Under the pieces are notes generated by a model that saw only the letters and a program-made list of their open reading frames with translations, did not search any database and had not been told where the DNA came from. DNA of 64,000 bases. Origin: Inhella crocodyli (GTDB taxonomy: Bacteria > Pseudomonadota > Gammaproteobacteria > Burkholderiales > Burkholderiaceae_C). The DNA is taken from the NCBI RefSeq assembly GCF_004004565.1, contig NZ_SACM01000002.1, positions 248,001 through 312,000 of the forward strand. The letters run 5' to 3'. Within the stretch, counting starts at the first letter, position 1; every line of letters begins with the position of its first letter. The position numbers and the translations under genes are program-made. This document shows, piece after piece, positions 28,013 to 37,717 of this stretch.

Positions 28013-28528
28013 TCAGGGCGACGTCAGCAGCAGGGTCAGGGTCAGCCGCTGCTGGCGCAGTTGCAAGCGCGCTCCGGCCAGGTTCACCCGCCACCCCAGT
28101 TGCTCGAAGCCCTCGGCTTCCAGGGGGGTGTGCGCAGCCTGCGCCCAAGGCTGGCCACGCAGCCAATCGAACAGGGCTGCCAAGGGCAAGGGCGCGCCGC
28201 CCAGGCGTTCGCCCAGGGCGGCGCCCAGGTCGGCCAGGCTGGGGTACGCCCAGTGCTGCTGGCCGTCGAAGAGGCGCAAGCCGTCGGGCCCCCAGCGGGC
28301 CGAGGCCAAGGTCGTGCCCAGGGGGCTGGTGAGGTCGAGTTGTCCCGCGCTGGCGTTGCCCTGCAACTCAAAGCTGGCCGATCCGGCCTGGGCGCGTTCG
28401 CCCTCGGCGGCTTCCAGCCGGTAGCCCAGCTTCCCCGTCCAGGTGTCGGCGGCGGCCGGGCGGCTCGGCGGCAAGGGCGCGCAGCCGCCCAGAGCGGCCA
28501 GCCCGACCAGGGCCAGTCGGCGCTTCAA
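28013..28528 (-). CDS. lolB: Outer-membrane lipoprotein LolB
   Basis: A 171-residue lipoprotein that accepts lipoproteins from LolA and inserts them in the outer membrane. The signal LALVGLAALGGC carries a lipobox with the acylated Cys. The mature part matches LolB (WTGKLGYRLEA, SASFELQGNASAGQLDLTSPLG, and a C-terminal LGWRVNLAG). The start is TTG at 28528, overlapping the TPR gene stop as TTGA. No ATG is available in frame before the signal. ispE follows, the standard lolB-ispE pair. Confidence 0.92.
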   Translation of the reverse strand: MKRRLALVGLAALGGCAPLPPSRPAAADTWTGKLGYRLEAAEGERAQAGSASFELQGNASAGQLDLTSPLGTTLASARWGPDGLRLFDGQQHWAYPSLADLGAALGERLGGAPLPLAALFDWLRGQPWAQAAHTPLEAEGFEQLGWRVNLAGARLQLRQQRLTLTLLLTSP

Positions 28529-30258
28529 CGCAGTCCCAGGCGCTGGCGCAGCGCCCGCAGGGGGGCGTTGCTGCGGTCGCGTGCCCAAGCCTCGTCGAGC
28601 ACGCGGCGGGCTTCGTCGCGTTCGCCGCGCACCCAGAGCACCTCGCCCAGGTGGGCGGCGATTTCGGCATCGGGCCGGCCGCGCCAGGCCTGGCGCAACC
28701 ACTGCTCGGCCTCGTCCAACTTGCCCTCGCGGAAGGCCAACCAGCCCAGGCTGTCGACCAGGAAGGGCTCGTGGCCGCCCAGCTCGATGGCGCGCTCGAT
28801 CAGCTCGCGGGCCTCGGGCAGGCGCAAGTTGCGGTCGGCCAGGGAGTAGCCCAAGGCGTTGTGCGCGTGCGCGTGCCGCGGGTCGCGGGCCATGACGCGA
28901 CGCAGCTGCTGCTCCATCAGGTCCCACTGGCCCAGGCGCTCGGCGCTCATCGCGTGCTCGTACAGCAAGGCCAGGCTCGGCTCGTCGCCTTCCTCTTTGA
29001 GGGCTGCACTGAGCACCGCGTGGGCCGCGGGCCAGTCGTTGATTTCGCGCAGCAGCTGCGTTTCGGCCAGCAAGCGGCGCTGCGCGGCCTCCGGGGTGTC
29101 GCCCGGCAGGGCCCGCAAGCGGGCGCGCGCTGCGGCCACGCGGCCCTGGCGGGCGTCCAGCACCGCCAGCCGGTAGCTGCGCTCGAACTGGCGGCTTTCG
29201 TCGTCGACCGCCTCGGCGCTGGCGCGCGCGGCGGCGTAATCGCCCAGCTGCTCTTGGGCTTGCGCCTGCAGCAGACGCGCCGCGTTGCGGCCGGCTTGGT
29301 CATCGGGGGCGAGCCGCGCCAGGTAAGCGGCCGCGGCCTCCAAGGCGGCCTGGGGCTGGCGCAACTCCAGCTGCAGGCTTGCCACGGCGTAGCGGTGGGC
29401 CGCCTCGTCCGGCTGCAAGACGGCCAAGCGCTCGAACTGGGCCAGGGATTCGGCGGCGCGGTGGTCGCGCGCCAGGGCGCGGGCGTAGGCGGCCAGCAGC
29501 GCCGGGTCGCGCGTCAGCGCGTCGGTGACCAGGCCTTCGACCGACGGCTGGTGGCGCATCAGTTCCAGGGCCTGCCAGCGCGGCAGGTCGTGCTCGGGGG
29601 CCTCGCTCAAGGCTTGGCGCAACTGGTTGGCGGCCAGCTGCGTGTTGCCGGCCATTTGCGCCAATTGGGCCAGGGTGCTGGCGGCCAAGCTGCGGCGCAA
29701 GGGCGGGGCCTTGGCATCGTCGCGCACCGCCGTCAGGCCCGGGCCCAGCAAGTTCAAGCCCTCCGAAGCCTGCGCTCGCAGGAGCCGCGGCAGCATGTCC
29801 AGGGCGGCGTCTTGTTGCGAGGTTGACGCGGCTTCGAGCCAGGCCAGCAGGGGCTCGACCATCTCGGGCCATTGCGTCAAGGCGGCGTGCAACTGCACCT
29901 GCGTTTGGCGCGCCTCCTGCGAGGTGGGCAGGGCCAAGCGCCAGGCCTTCACGGCGGCCACGGCCTCGCTGCCAGCGCGGGCTTGCAAGGCGATGGACAC
30001 GCAGCGGCGGAACAGCGACTCGTCGCCGGTGCGGCGGGCCCCGTCCAGCAGCAGTTGGTAGGCGGTGCCGAGTTCGCCGCGCTGCAACTCCAGCTCGCCG
30101 ATCAAGAGCTGGTACAGGAGCGGCGCGTCGAGCCCGCCCTCGGCCGCGGACCGGGGGGCCGTGGGCTGCGCCAGGGCGGGCGTGCCGGACCACAGGCCGC
30201 AGGCCAGGCTCAAGGTGGCGAGGAGGGGGCGAAGGGGACGTGGCATACGGTCTTTCAT
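28525..30258 (-). CDS. Secreted TPR-repeat protein
   Basis: A 577-residue periplasmic protein with a signal peptide (about residues 1-30, ending near PALAQ) and helical tetratricopeptide repeats along its whole length. Clear repeats occur near the C-terminus ([20 protein letters not shown] then [20 protein letters not shown]). In Burkholderiales this TPR protein regularly precedes lolB-ispE, and a role in envelope assembly is inferred only from that. ATG at 30258; another ATG four codons later is possible. It diverges from mutM over 48 bases. Confidence 0.85.
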   Translation of the reverse strand: MKDRMPRPLRPLLATLSLACGLWSGTPALAQPTAPRSAAEGGLDAPLLYQLLIGELELQRGELGTAYQLLLDGARRTGDESLFRRCVSIALQARAGSEAVAAVKAWRLALPTSQEARQTQVQLHAALTQWPEMVEPLLAWLEAASTSQQDAALDMLPRLLRAQASEGLNLLGPGLTAVRDDAKAPPLRRSLAASTLAQLAQMAGNTQLAANQLRQALSEAPEHDLPRWQALELMRHQPSVEGLVTDALTRDPALLAAYARALARDHRAAESLAQFERLAVLQPDEAAHRYAVASLQLELRQPQAALEAAAAYLARLAPDDQAGRNAARLLQAQAQEQLGDYAAARASAEAVDDESRQFERSYRLAVLDARQGRVAAARARLRALPGDTPEAAQRRLLAETQLLREINDWPAAHAVLSAALKEEGDEPSLALLYEHAMSAERLGQWDLMEQQLRRVMARDPRHAHAHNALGYSLADRNLRLPEARELIERAIELGGHEPFLVDSLGWLAFREGKLDEAEQWLRQAWRGRPDAEIAAHLGEVLWVRGERDEARRVLDEAWARDRSNAPLRALRQRLGLR

Positions 30259-30306
30259 GGGCGCGAGGCATTGTGCCGCTGCCCTCCTTCCTATGATCGC
30301 GCCGCC

Positions 30307-31125
30307 ATGCCCGAGCTTCCCGAAGTCGAAATCACCCGCCGCAGCTTTGCCGAGGCCCTGGACGGCGCGACCGTGACGGGGGTGCAGCTTGGCAAGCCGC
30401 TGCGCTGGCCGCTCGGGGTGCCGATCGCCAGCTTGGTTGGGGCCACGCTGGGGCTGGCCACGCGGCGGGCCAAGTACCTGTGGTTGCCGATGTCGGGGCC
30501 CGACGGCGGCCTGCTGCTACACCTGGGCATGTCGGGCTCGCTGGCCTTGGGCGAGGAGCGCATGCTGGGCCCGCACCAGCACTTCGCCCTGCACACCAGC
30601 CGCGGCAGCCTGGTGCTGACGGACCCGCGACGCTTCGGTGCGGTGGTTTGGTCGGCCGGGCTGGCGGTGGACCCCGCCCGCAAGCTGTTGGCCGGTCTCG
30701 GGGCGGAGCCCTTCGACCCCGCGCTGACCGGCGCGACCCTGCGCGCGGCATGGCGCAAGCGGCGCACGCCCATCAAGCAGTTGCTGCTGGCCGGCGAGGG
30801 CGTGGTGGGGGCCGGCAACATCTACGCCTGCGAGGCCTTGTGGCGCGCGGGCATTCGGCCCAGCACCCCGGGCGCCCGCCTGAGCGAGGCACGCTGCGAG
30901 CGCCTGCGCCTGGCCGTGCGCGAGGTGCTGGGGCAGGCGCTGGCCCTGGGTGGCAGCACCCTGCGCGACTTTTCCGACGCGCACGGCGTGGCCGGGGCGT
31001 ACCAAACCCAGGCGGCGGTGTACGACCGCGAGGGGCAGCCCTGCCCCCGGTGTGCGGCGCCCATCCAGCGGGTGGTGCAGGCCGCGCGCAGCACCTACTT
31101 CTGCGCGCGCTGCCAACGCCCATGA
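30307..31125 (+). CDS. mutM: Formamidopyrimidine-DNA glycosylase
   Basis: A 272-residue base-excision repair enzyme that removes 8-oxoguanine paired with C. The N-terminus [14 protein letters not shown] carries the catalytic Pro2 and Glu3. Further motifs are [15 protein letters not shown] and the helix-two-turn-helix [13 protein letters not shown]. The zinc finger is CPRC...CARC near the C-terminus. It overlaps mutY by four bases, so the two parts of the 8-oxoG repair system are co-translated. Confidence 0.97.
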   Translation: MPELPEVEITRRSFAEALDGATVTGVQLGKPLRWPLGVPIASLVGATLGLATRRAKYLWLPMSGPDGGLLLHLGMSGSLALGEERMLGPHQHFALHTSRGSLVLTDPRRFGAVVWSAGLAVDPARKLLAGLGAEPFDPALTGATLRAAWRKRRTPIKQLLLAGEGVVGAGNIYACEALWRAGIRPSTPGARLSEARCERLRLAVREVLGQALALGGSTLRDFSDAHGVAGAYQTQAAVYDREGQPCPRCAAPIQRVVQAARSTYFCARCQRP

Positions 31126-32132
31126 ACGAGGACTTCGCCCCCCTGCTGGTGGCGTGGCAGCGCCAGCACGGACGCCACGGGCTGCCCTGGCATGGCACGC
31201 GCGACCCCTACCGCGTGTGGCTCAGCGAAATCATGCTGCAGCAAACCCAGGTGGCCACGGTGCGGGCCTACTACCTGCGCTTTCTGGCGCGCTTCCCAAC
31301 GGTGGGCGAACTCGCCGCCGCGCCGCTGGACGAGGTGCTGGCCCTGTGGGCCGGGCTGGGCTACTACAGCCGGGCGCGCAACCTGCACGCCTGCGCGCAA
31401 GCCGTGGCCGCCCTGGGCGGATTCCCGCGCACGGCGGCGGCCTTGGCCGAGTTGCCGGGCATCGGTCCCAGCACGGCGCGGGCCATCGCGGCCTTTTGCT
31501 TCGACGAGCGCCTGTCCATCTTCGACGGCAACGTGCAGCGCGTGCTCGCGCGGCTGCTGGCCTTTGACGAGGACTTGAGCGGCACGAGGGCCGTCAGGGC
31601 CCTGTGGGCGCAGGCCGACGCCCTGGTGCCGGCGCGCGCCGCCGACATGCCGGCCTACACGCAGGGCTTGATGGACCTGGGCGCGGGCCTGTGCACGCCG
31701 CGCTCGCCCGATTGCGCGGCGTGCCCGGTGGCGTCCTTGTGCCAGGCGCGCGCGCAGGGTCGGGTGGGCGAGTTGCCGCGCAAGACCAAGAAGCTCAAGC
31801 GCGGTCGCCGCGAGAGTTGGTGGCTGTGGTTGCGGCGCGAGCCCGACGGCGCCTTGTGGCTGCAGCAGCGTGCCGCCACCGGCATCTGGGCCGGCCTGTG
31901 GACCCTGCCGCTGTTCGACACGGAGGCCGACCTGCAGGCCGTGGTGCCGGGTGCGGTGCTGGAGCCCTTGCCGCAGATCCAGCACGCACTGACCCACTTG
32001 GACTGGTGCCTGCACCCGCGCCGCGCGGCCTGGCAGGGCCAAGCCGCGCCGCTGCCCGAAGGCCGTTGGGTCGCCCCGGCCGATTGGCCGGCCTACGGCA
32101 TGCCGGCGCCCTTGCAAAAGCTCCTGGCCTAG
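31122..32132 (+). CDS. mutY: A/G-specific adenine glycosylase MutY
   Basis: A 336-residue repair enzyme removing A mispaired with 8-oxoguanine. The catalytic Glu is in [11 protein letters not shown]. The helix-hairpin-helix is [12 protein letters not shown], and the [4Fe-4S] ligands follow C-x6-C-x2-C-x5-C in [18 protein letters not shown]. The C-terminal NUDIX-like domain (about residues 225-336) recognises 8-oxoG. Its TAG stop shares the CTAG palindrome with the stop of the convergent S9 peptidase gene. Confidence 0.97.
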   Translation: MNEDFAPLLVAWQRQHGRHGLPWHGTRDPYRVWLSEIMLQQTQVATVRAYYLRFLARFPTVGELAAAPLDEVLALWAGLGYYSRARNLHACAQAVAALGGFPRTAAALAELPGIGPSTARAIAAFCFDERLSIFDGNVQRVLARLLAFDEDLSGTRAVRALWAQADALVPARAADMPAYTQGLMDLGAGLCTPRSPDCAACPVASLCQARAQGRVGELPRKTKKLKRGRRESWWLWLRREPDGALWLQQRAATGIWAGLWTLPLFDTEADLQAVVPGAVLEPLPQIQHALTHLDWCLHPRRAAWQGQAAPLPEGRWVAPADWPAYGMPAPLQKLLA

Positions 32133-34153
32133 CGCGCGCCCAGCTGGGAGGCCAAGAACTCTGCCACCCGCGTCCAGTAGTCCAGGCGGTTGGCCTCGCC
32201 TGCAATGCCATGGCCTTCGTCGGCGTAGACCTTGCGCTGCACCTGCGCGTTGTGCTTGGCGAGGGCGGCGTGCATGCGGTCGCCGTGCTCGATGGGCACG
32301 CGGCGGTCTTGGCGACCATGCAGCATCAGCAGGGGCTGCTTGATCTGCTCGGCGCGGTTGACGGGCGAGTCGGCGGCCAGCATGGCGGCGTCTTTGACAC
32401 GGTCGCCCATGCGCTCGGGCAGGTAGTGCTGGCGGATGCCGGCGGTCGCATCGCTCCAGGCGCTGGTGTAGAGCAGGTTGAGGTCGGTCACGCCGAAGGA
32501 TTCGACCCCGCAGCGGAACAGATCGGGGTAGCGCGCCAGGCCCATCAGCGTGGCGTAGCCGCCGTAGCTGCCGCCCATGATGCAAATGCGCTTGGGATCG
32601 GTGTGCCCCTGGGCGATGGCCCAGCGGGTGACGTCGGCGAGGTCGTCGATCATGCCCTGGCCCCATTGCTTGAAGCCGGCCTTGGCCAGCCGCGCACCGT
32701 AGCCCAGGCTGCCGCGGAACTCGGGCTGCAGGACCGCGTAGCCCTGGGCAGCCAGGTACTGCGCTTCGGCGTCCCAGGCCCACTCGGCGCCGCGCACGAA
32801 GGGGCCGCCGTGCACCAGCACCACGGTGGGGGCAGGGCCTTTGGCCTGGCGGGGCAGGGTCAGGTAGAGGGGGATGGGCAAGCCGTCGCGCGCGGGCACG
32901 CGCTCGACGCCCATGGCGGCCATGTCCTGGGGCTTGATCCAGGGCCGGGTGGCCGACACAGGCTCGATCTTTTGCGAGGCCACGTCGTACAGGTAATACA
33001 CGCCGGGCTGGCGGTCGGAGAAGGCCCACACGAGCACGCGCTTGGGGTCGACGCAGGCGCCACAGTCCAGCACGTTGACGGTGCTGCTCAGCAGTTGGTC
33101 CACCTTCTGTTGCGCGGCCTTCATCGTGGGGTCGAACCAGTGGCTGCCCCAGGTTTCGGTCAGGTGGTGCAGGCCCACGACCCGGTCGCCGCTGCGCACG
33201 AGGCGGCCTTGGAAGTCGTACCCCGGGGCCGAGAGGATGACCTGCGACTTGGCATTGGCCTCGCCCGCCCGCTGGGTGGCCAACACGGTGTGCTCGGCTG
33301 GGCCCGCGGCGGCTTGGCGGATGAAGAGCTGCTCGCCCTCGCCCACGGCCAGCACTTCGTAGCCTTCCAAGTCCAGGCCGTACGCGGGCGAGTCGTGCAA
33401 CACGCGCCATTCGGCCTCGGCGTTGGGTCGGTAGTAGGTCAGGCTGCGATCGCCTTGCGTGCCCACGGCCACGCGCGGCGTGCCCGTGGCGTCGCTCAGC
33501 CATTCGGTCACCCGCTCCGGCGCGCCCTTGCTGACCACTTCGCTGCGACCGCTCACGGTGTCCATGCGCATCAGCACGGTGCTGGTCAGCTCTTCGCCCG
33601 TGAAGTTGCCGCGCACCACCAGCACCTTGCCCGAGCCGTCGCGCACCACGCTGTGGAAGCGGTGGGTCGGGTCCAGTGCCGTGTCGCGCACCTTGGCGTG
33701 CACCGCCTGGCCGGTGACGTTGGCCTCGCCAAACTCGTCCCAGCGCCGCTTGATCAGCACCTTGGCGCTGGCGTTGGGCTCGATGCCGATGGCGTACAGG
33801 CCAGCCCCTTCGGTGTGGAACTCGGAGGCCTTTCGGTCGCCCAAGGTGTAGACCAGGCGCTCGCCGCCGACCCAATGGAAGCTGCGCACATCGGCGTCGC
33901 GGTGGGCGGCGATCACGCGCGCTTGGCGCTCGCCTTCCAGGTTGACCAGCACCAGCGCATGGCGTTGGATCGACTCGACGTAGCGGGTGGCCGCCATGTG
34001 TCGCCCCGTGGGCGACAGCTTGGCCGCCTCCAGCGTGGGTGCGCGGAAGAACTCGGCCGCTGCCGGCGTTTGGGCCGAGGCGAGCGGGAGGCCGCCCGCG
34101 CCCAAAAGCAGGCCGGTCAAGCAGGTGGCGATGCGCCAGGCCCAGGTTGGCAT
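32129..34153 (-). CDS. Secreted S9-family prolyl oligopeptidase-like peptidase
   Basis: A 674-residue exported serine peptidase. A signal peptide ends near PLASAQ. A beta-propeller covers about residues 40-400. The C-terminal alpha/beta-hydrolase has the nucleophile S529 in GGSYGGYATLMG, the acid in LMLHGRQDRRVP, and the His in YADEGHGIAGE. Substrates are probably short peptides or acyl-peptides in the periplasm. The ATG at 34153 is preceded by AAAGGACGCCCG, a good ribosome binding site; a GTG at 34168 also lies in frame. It diverges from pxpB over 24 bases. Confidence 0.93.
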   Translation of the reverse strand: MPTWAWRIATCLTGLLLGAGGLPLASAQTPAAAEFFRAPTLEAAKLSPTGRHMAATRYVESIQRHALVLVNLEGERQARVIAAHRDADVRSFHWVGGERLVYTLGDRKASEFHTEGAGLYAIGIEPNASAKVLIKRRWDEFGEANVTGQAVHAKVRDTALDPTHRFHSVVRDGSGKVLVVRGNFTGEELTSTVLMRMDTVSGRSEVVSKGAPERVTEWLSDATGTPRVAVGTQGDRSLTYYRPNAEAEWRVLHDSPAYGLDLEGYEVLAVGEGEQLFIRQAAAGPAEHTVLATQRAGEANAKSQVILSAPGYDFQGRLVRSGDRVVGLHHLTETWGSHWFDPTMKAAQQKVDQLLSSTVNVLDCGACVDPKRVLVWAFSDRQPGVYYLYDVASQKIEPVSATRPWIKPQDMAAMGVERVPARDGLPIPLYLTLPRQAKGPAPTVVLVHGGPFVRGAEWAWDAEAQYLAAQGYAVLQPEFRGSLGYGARLAKAGFKQWGQGMIDDLADVTRWAIAQGHTDPKRICIMGGSYGGYATLMGLARYPDLFRCGVESFGVTDLNLLYTSAWSDATAGIRQHYLPERMGDRVKDAAMLAADSPVNRAEQIKQPLLMLHGRQDRRVPIEHGDRMHAALAKHNAQVQRKVYADEGHGIAGEANRLDYWTRVAEFLASQLGAR

Positions 34154-34177
34154 CGGGCGTCCTTTCACAATGGGTGG

Positions 34178-34858
34178 ATGTCAGAAGGCCGCGAATCTTC
34201 GGTGCGTTGCTTCGCCGTGGGCGAGGCTGCGGCGTGTTTGCAACTTCCGCCCTCGATCCAGGGGGAAGGGCAAGCCCGGCTGCTGGCCTTGGCGCAGCGC
34301 TTGCGCGCCGAAGGCGGCTTCGTGGACGTGGTGCCCGGCTGGGGCAACCTCACGGTGCTGGGCGACCCCGCTCGGCACAGCGCAGACCGCCTGCAGGCCG
34401 CGGTGCTGGCGGGCTGGCGGGCGCAGGCTGCCCAGGCGCTGGCGCCACCGCGCGAGCGCGTGCTGCGCGTTCGCTACGGGGGCGACCACGGCCCCGACCT
34501 GACCGCGGTGGCCGCGGCGGCGGGCCTGAGCGAGGCCCAGGTGGTGCGGGCGCACAGCGAGGCGGTCTACACCGTGGCCTTTTTGGGCTTCCAGCCTGGC
34601 TTCGCCTACCTGATGGGCCTGCCGCCGACCCTGCACATGCCCCGGCGCGCCGAGCCGCGGCTGCGCGTGCCGCCGGGCAGCGTGGCCATCGGCGGGGCGC
34701 AGACGGGCGTGTACCCCGCGGCCAGTCCCGGGGGGTGGCAACTCATCGGGCGCACCGACCAGGTGCTGTTCGACGCCTCGGCCGCTGGGCCCGAGCAGGC
34801 CTGCTGGCTGCAGCCCGGCGATCGGGTGCGCTTCGTGGTGGAGGCGGGGGGTGATTGA
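34178..34858 (+). CDS. pxpB: 5-oxoprolinase subunit PxpB
   Basis: A 226-residue KipI-like subunit of the ATP-dependent 5-oxoprolinase that opens the cyclised glutamate by-product 5-oxoproline. Family motifs: RVLRVRYGGDHGPDL, VRAHSEAVYTVAFLGFQPGF, YLMGLPP, and VAIGGAQTGVYPAASPGGW followed by LIGRT. Eight bases overlap pxpC. It lies next to pxpC and near pxpA, the usual pxpBCA grouping. Confidence 0.95.
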   Translation: MSEGRESSVRCFAVGEAAACLQLPPSIQGEGQARLLALAQRLRAEGGFVDVVPGWGNLTVLGDPARHSADRLQAAVLAGWRAQAAQALAPPRERVLRVRYGGDHGPDLTAVAAAAGLSEAQVVRAHSEAVYTVAFLGFQPGFAYLMGLPPTLHMPRRAEPRLRVPPGSVAIGGAQTGVYPAASPGGWQLIGRTDQVLFDASAAGPEQACWLQPGDRVRFVVEAGGD

Positions 34859-35789
34859 GGTGCTGCAGGCGGGGGTGCAAACCACGGTGCAGGACCGGGG
34901 CCGGCCCGGCCTGCGGCACTGGGGAGTGGCCCAGGGCGGGGCGGCCGACGCCGAGGCCCTGGCCCTGGCCAACGCCTTGGTGGGCAACCCGCCCGACGCG
35001 GCGGGGTTGGAGGTCTGGCAAGGCCCGGTGCGCCTGCGCTTGCACGGACAAGGCACGCTCGCCGTGGCCGGGGCCGATTTCGCGGCCACGCTGGCCGGCC
35101 GCGCGCTACGGCCCGGCTGGCGGGCGCCGTGGCGGCCGGGCGACGAGCTGGTGCTGGCCGCGCGGCCTCGGCATGGCGCTTGCGCCGTCCTGGCCGTGGC
35201 AGGGGGCGTCGACGTGCCGCTGTGCTTGGGGGCGCGGGGCACGGACCTGGCCGGCGGCTGGGGCGGCTGGCAGGGGCGGGCGCTGCGCGCCGGCGACCGC
35301 CTCCCGCTGGCGCCGGGCCGGGTGCTCGCCGGTCACCGGGGGGTGGCGCCACTGCCATGGCGCACCTCGCTGCGCGCACTGCCCGGCCCGGAGCACGACA
35401 GCCACTTCGACGCCCGCACGCAGGCCGCGTTCTGGGCCGGCGTCTGGCGCGTCAGCCCCCAAAGCAACCGCATGGGCGCCCGATTGAGCGGTCCGGTGCT
35501 GCAGGGCCTGGCGCGCGACGAGATGCCCTCGCAGGCGGTGATGCCCGGCGTCGTGCAAGTGCCCGGCGGCGGCCAACCCATCGCGCTGCGGGTGGACGCG
35601 CAGAGCACCGGCGGCTACCCGCGCATCGCCGTGGTGATCGCGGCCGATGCCGCCGCCCTCGCGCAATGGCCTGCCGGCGCCGAGTTGCGTTTCGAGCGGG
35701 TGGACGCGTCGACCGCGCAGCGCGCGGCGGCGCAGCGCGAGGCCGAGCACCACGCCTTGCTGCAAGCCTGCCAGCGTTGGCTGCGCTGA
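34851..35789 (+). CDS. pxpC: 5-oxoprolinase subunit PxpC
   Basis: A 312-residue biotin-dependent-carboxylase-like (KipA/AHS2) subunit that works with PxpA and PxpB on 5-oxoproline. Motifs: IEVLQAGVQTTVQDRGRPGL, GAADAEALALANALVGNP, SPQSNRMGARLSG and SQAVMPGVVQVPGGGQPI. The GTG at 34851, inside pxpB, gives the family N-terminus. The gene between this and pxpA is unrelated. Confidence 0.95.
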   Translation: MIEVLQAGVQTTVQDRGRPGLRHWGVAQGGAADAEALALANALVGNPPDAAGLEVWQGPVRLRLHGQGTLAVAGADFAATLAGRALRPGWRAPWRPGDELVLAARPRHGACAVLAVAGGVDVPLCLGARGTDLAGGWGGWQGRALRAGDRLPLAPGRVLAGHRGVAPLPWRTSLRALPGPEHDSHFDARTQAAFWAGVWRVSPQSNRMGARLSGPVLQGLARDEMPSQAVMPGVVQVPGGGQPIALRVDAQSTGGYPRIAVVIAADAAALAQWPAGAELRFERVDASTAQRAAAQREAEHHALLQACQRWLR

Positions 35790-35920
35790 GGGACTGACGC
35801 GGTCGGTTCCGGCCGCGGTGCAGGCCACGCCGCGGCGGCGACGGCCTGTCGCATCCCGCGTGCGCGCGGCCCCGGTCCTGGGCACATTGGCGCCATCGAC
35901 GACCCTTTCGGGAGACCGCC

Positions 35921-36451
35921 ATGCACCGCCCTTCGATCCCTGCTCTGCTGTTTTGCGCCAGCCTCGCCGCCGCCACGCCGTGGGCCCAGGCGGCGCCCGC
36001 GGAGCGCTCCAAATCCCTCGATGCCGGCCTGCAAGTTCGAGAGGCCGCCAACGAGCAGGCCCTGGGCCTGCCCATCTACCCCGGCGCCAAGGCGCAACGC
36101 GACGACGAGGATGACAAGGCCGAGGTCAGCCTGGGCCTGTGGGGCGGGCCCTTCGGGGTGTCGATCGCCGTGCGCAAGCTGCGCAGCAGCGACTCCATGG
36201 CCCAGGTGGTCGCCTTCTACCGCCAGCAACTGGCGGCCCACGGCGCCGTCTTGGAGTGCCTGCCTGGCAGCAAGCCGCCGCCGGCCGATGCCCGCAACAA
36301 GGCCAGCTTGCAGTGCGACGACGGCCCCACCCAGCCCGGCGGCCTGGTGCTGAAGGTCGGCACGCCGCGCAACCAGCGCGTGGTGGCCTTGCAGCCTCAG
36401 GGGCGGGAGGTGCACTTTCAGCTCGTGCGCATCGAGGTGAAGGGCGACTGA
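35921..36451 (+). CDS. Secreted protein of unknown function between pxpC and pxpA
   Basis: A 176-residue protein with a signal peptide (about residues 1-25, ending WAQAAP). The mature part has a short acidic run (RDDEDDKAEV), the segment LPIYPGAK common in unannotated exported proteins with a YPGA motif, and an alpha/beta pattern with two Cys. Its ATG follows GGGAGACCGCC, a normal ribosome binding site. It lies 131 bases after pxpC and 19 bases before pxpA, and may be co-transcribed. Its function is unknown. Confidence 0.8.
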   Translation: MHRPSIPALLFCASLAAATPWAQAAPAERSKSLDAGLQVREAANEQALGLPIYPGAKAQRDDEDDKAEVSLGLWGGPFGVSIAVRKLRSSDSMAQVVAFYRQQLAAHGAVLECLPGSKPPPADARNKASLQCDDGPTQPGGLVLKVGTPRNQRVVALQPQGREVHFQLVRIEVKGD

Positions 36452-36470
36452 GCCTGGGCATACTGCCCGC

Positions 36471-37232
36471 ATGGCCGCGCTCTCGCAGATCGATCTGAAC
36501 GCCGATTTGGGCGAAGGCGGCGCGGTGGACGCCGAGCTCCTCGCCCTCGTCAGCAGCGCCAACATCGCTTGCGGCGGGCATGCGGGCGACGAGGCCTCCA
36601 TGCGCCGCACCGTGGCCTTGGCCTTGCAACATGGCGTGGCCTTGGGGGCGCACCCCAGCCACCCCGACCGCGAGCACTTCGGCCGCCGCGCCCTGGACCG
36701 CTCACCCGCCCAGGTGCGGGACGACGTGCTGGCGCAAGTGCAGGCCCTGGCGGCGATCGCGCAAGCCCAAGGCGCGCGCTTGCGCCACGTCAAACCCCAC
36801 GGGGCGCTCTACAACCAGGCGGCGACCGACCCTGCCCTGGCCGATGCCGTGGCGCAGGCGGTGCGAGAGGCCGACCCGTCGCTGGCCTTGATGGGCCTGG
36901 CGGGCGGCGCGATGGCCCAGGCCGCGCAGCGCCAAGGCCTGGTCTTCATCGCCGAAGCGTTTGCCGACCGCGGCTACCTGCCTTCGGGGCGCTTGATGCC
37001 GCGCGGACAGGCCGGCGCGGTGCTGGGCTTGCGGGAAGCCGTGGCGCAGGCGCAGTCGGTGGTTTTGCACGGACGGGTGCCCTTGCCCGAGGGCGGTTTC
37101 TGGCCCGTGCGGGCGCACAGCCTGTGCGTGCACGGCGATGGCGCCGAGGCCTTGCCCTTGATGCAGGCCCTGCGTGCGGCCCTGGCCGGCTGGGGCGTGG
37201 CGGTGCGGCCGGCGGCCGGTTTCGGTCGATGA
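36471..37232 (+). CDS. pxpA: 5-oxoprolinase subunit PxpA
   Basis: A 253-residue LamB/YcsF-type TIM-barrel-like subunit that carries the 5-oxoproline hydrolysis site. Motifs: IDLNADLGEGGAVD, SSANIACGGHAGD, LGAHPSHPDREHFGRR, RLRHVKPHGALYNQA, and FADRGYLPSGRLMPRG. Length is typical. Together with PxpB and PxpC it forms a complete enzyme, with one unrelated gene in between. Confidence 0.96.
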   Translation: MAALSQIDLNADLGEGGAVDAELLALVSSANIACGGHAGDEASMRRTVALALQHGVALGAHPSHPDREHFGRRALDRSPAQVRDDVLAQVQALAAIAQAQGARLRHVKPHGALYNQAATDPALADAVAQAVREADPSLALMGLAGGAMAQAAQRQGLVFIAEAFADRGYLPSGRLMPRGQAGAVLGLREAVAQAQSVVLHGRVPLPEGGFWPVRAHSLCVHGDGAEALPLMQALRAALAGWGVAVRPAAGFGR

Positions 37233-37264
37233 TGTTGCCCTGTGCTTACGACCGGCGGATCCCG

Positions 37265-37714
37265 ATGACCCCTCGCATTCGAACCCTCGTTGGCCTGGCC
37301 TTGTGCTGGGGCGCGGCGGCCCAGGCCCAGGTGGCCGACAGCGAATTGCTGCGCTGCGCGTCCCTGAGCGACCCGGCGGCCCGCCTGGCCTGCTTCGACG
37401 AGCTGGCCGCCGGCGCAAAGGTCCGTCAAACCCCGCAAGGGCGCAGCGCCGCCATCGTGGCCGCGTTCGGGGCCCCCACGGCGGCCGACCAAACGCAAAG
37501 CATCGACAGCGAGATCGAGGGCCTCGTCGAAGGCTGGGGCCCCAACACCCAGTTCCGCCTGAAGAACGGGCAGGTCTGGCGCGTCAGCGACAACAGCAGC
37601 GCCACGCTGTACCTCAAGAGCCCCAAGGTCACGGTGCGACGCGGGGCGCTGGGCAGCTTCTTGCTGGAGTTCGAGGGCTCGAAGGAAACGGCCCGCGTTC
37701 GCCGGGTGCAGTGA
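37265..37714 (+). CDS. Small secreted protein with a C-x6-ARLxCFD motif
   Basis: A 149-residue exported protein. The signal peptide ends near AAQAQ. The mature N-terminus reads LLRCASLSDPAARLACFDEL, a short helical Cys motif seen in many exported proteobacterial proteins, including some linked to type VI secretion; no such system is present here. The rest is a compact beta domain (NTQFRLKNGQVWRVSD, KVTVRRGALGSFLLEF), possibly an OB- or SH3-like fold. Its role is unknown. It is convergent with rapZ. Confidence 0.82.
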   Translation: MTPRIRTLVGLALCWGAAAQAQVADSELLRCASLSDPAARLACFDELAAGAKVRQTPQGRSAAIVAAFGAPTAADQTQSIDSEIEGLVEGWGPNTQFRLKNGQVWRVSDNSSATLYLKSPKVTVRRGALGSFLLEFEGSKETARVRRVQ

Positions 37715-37717
37715 GCC

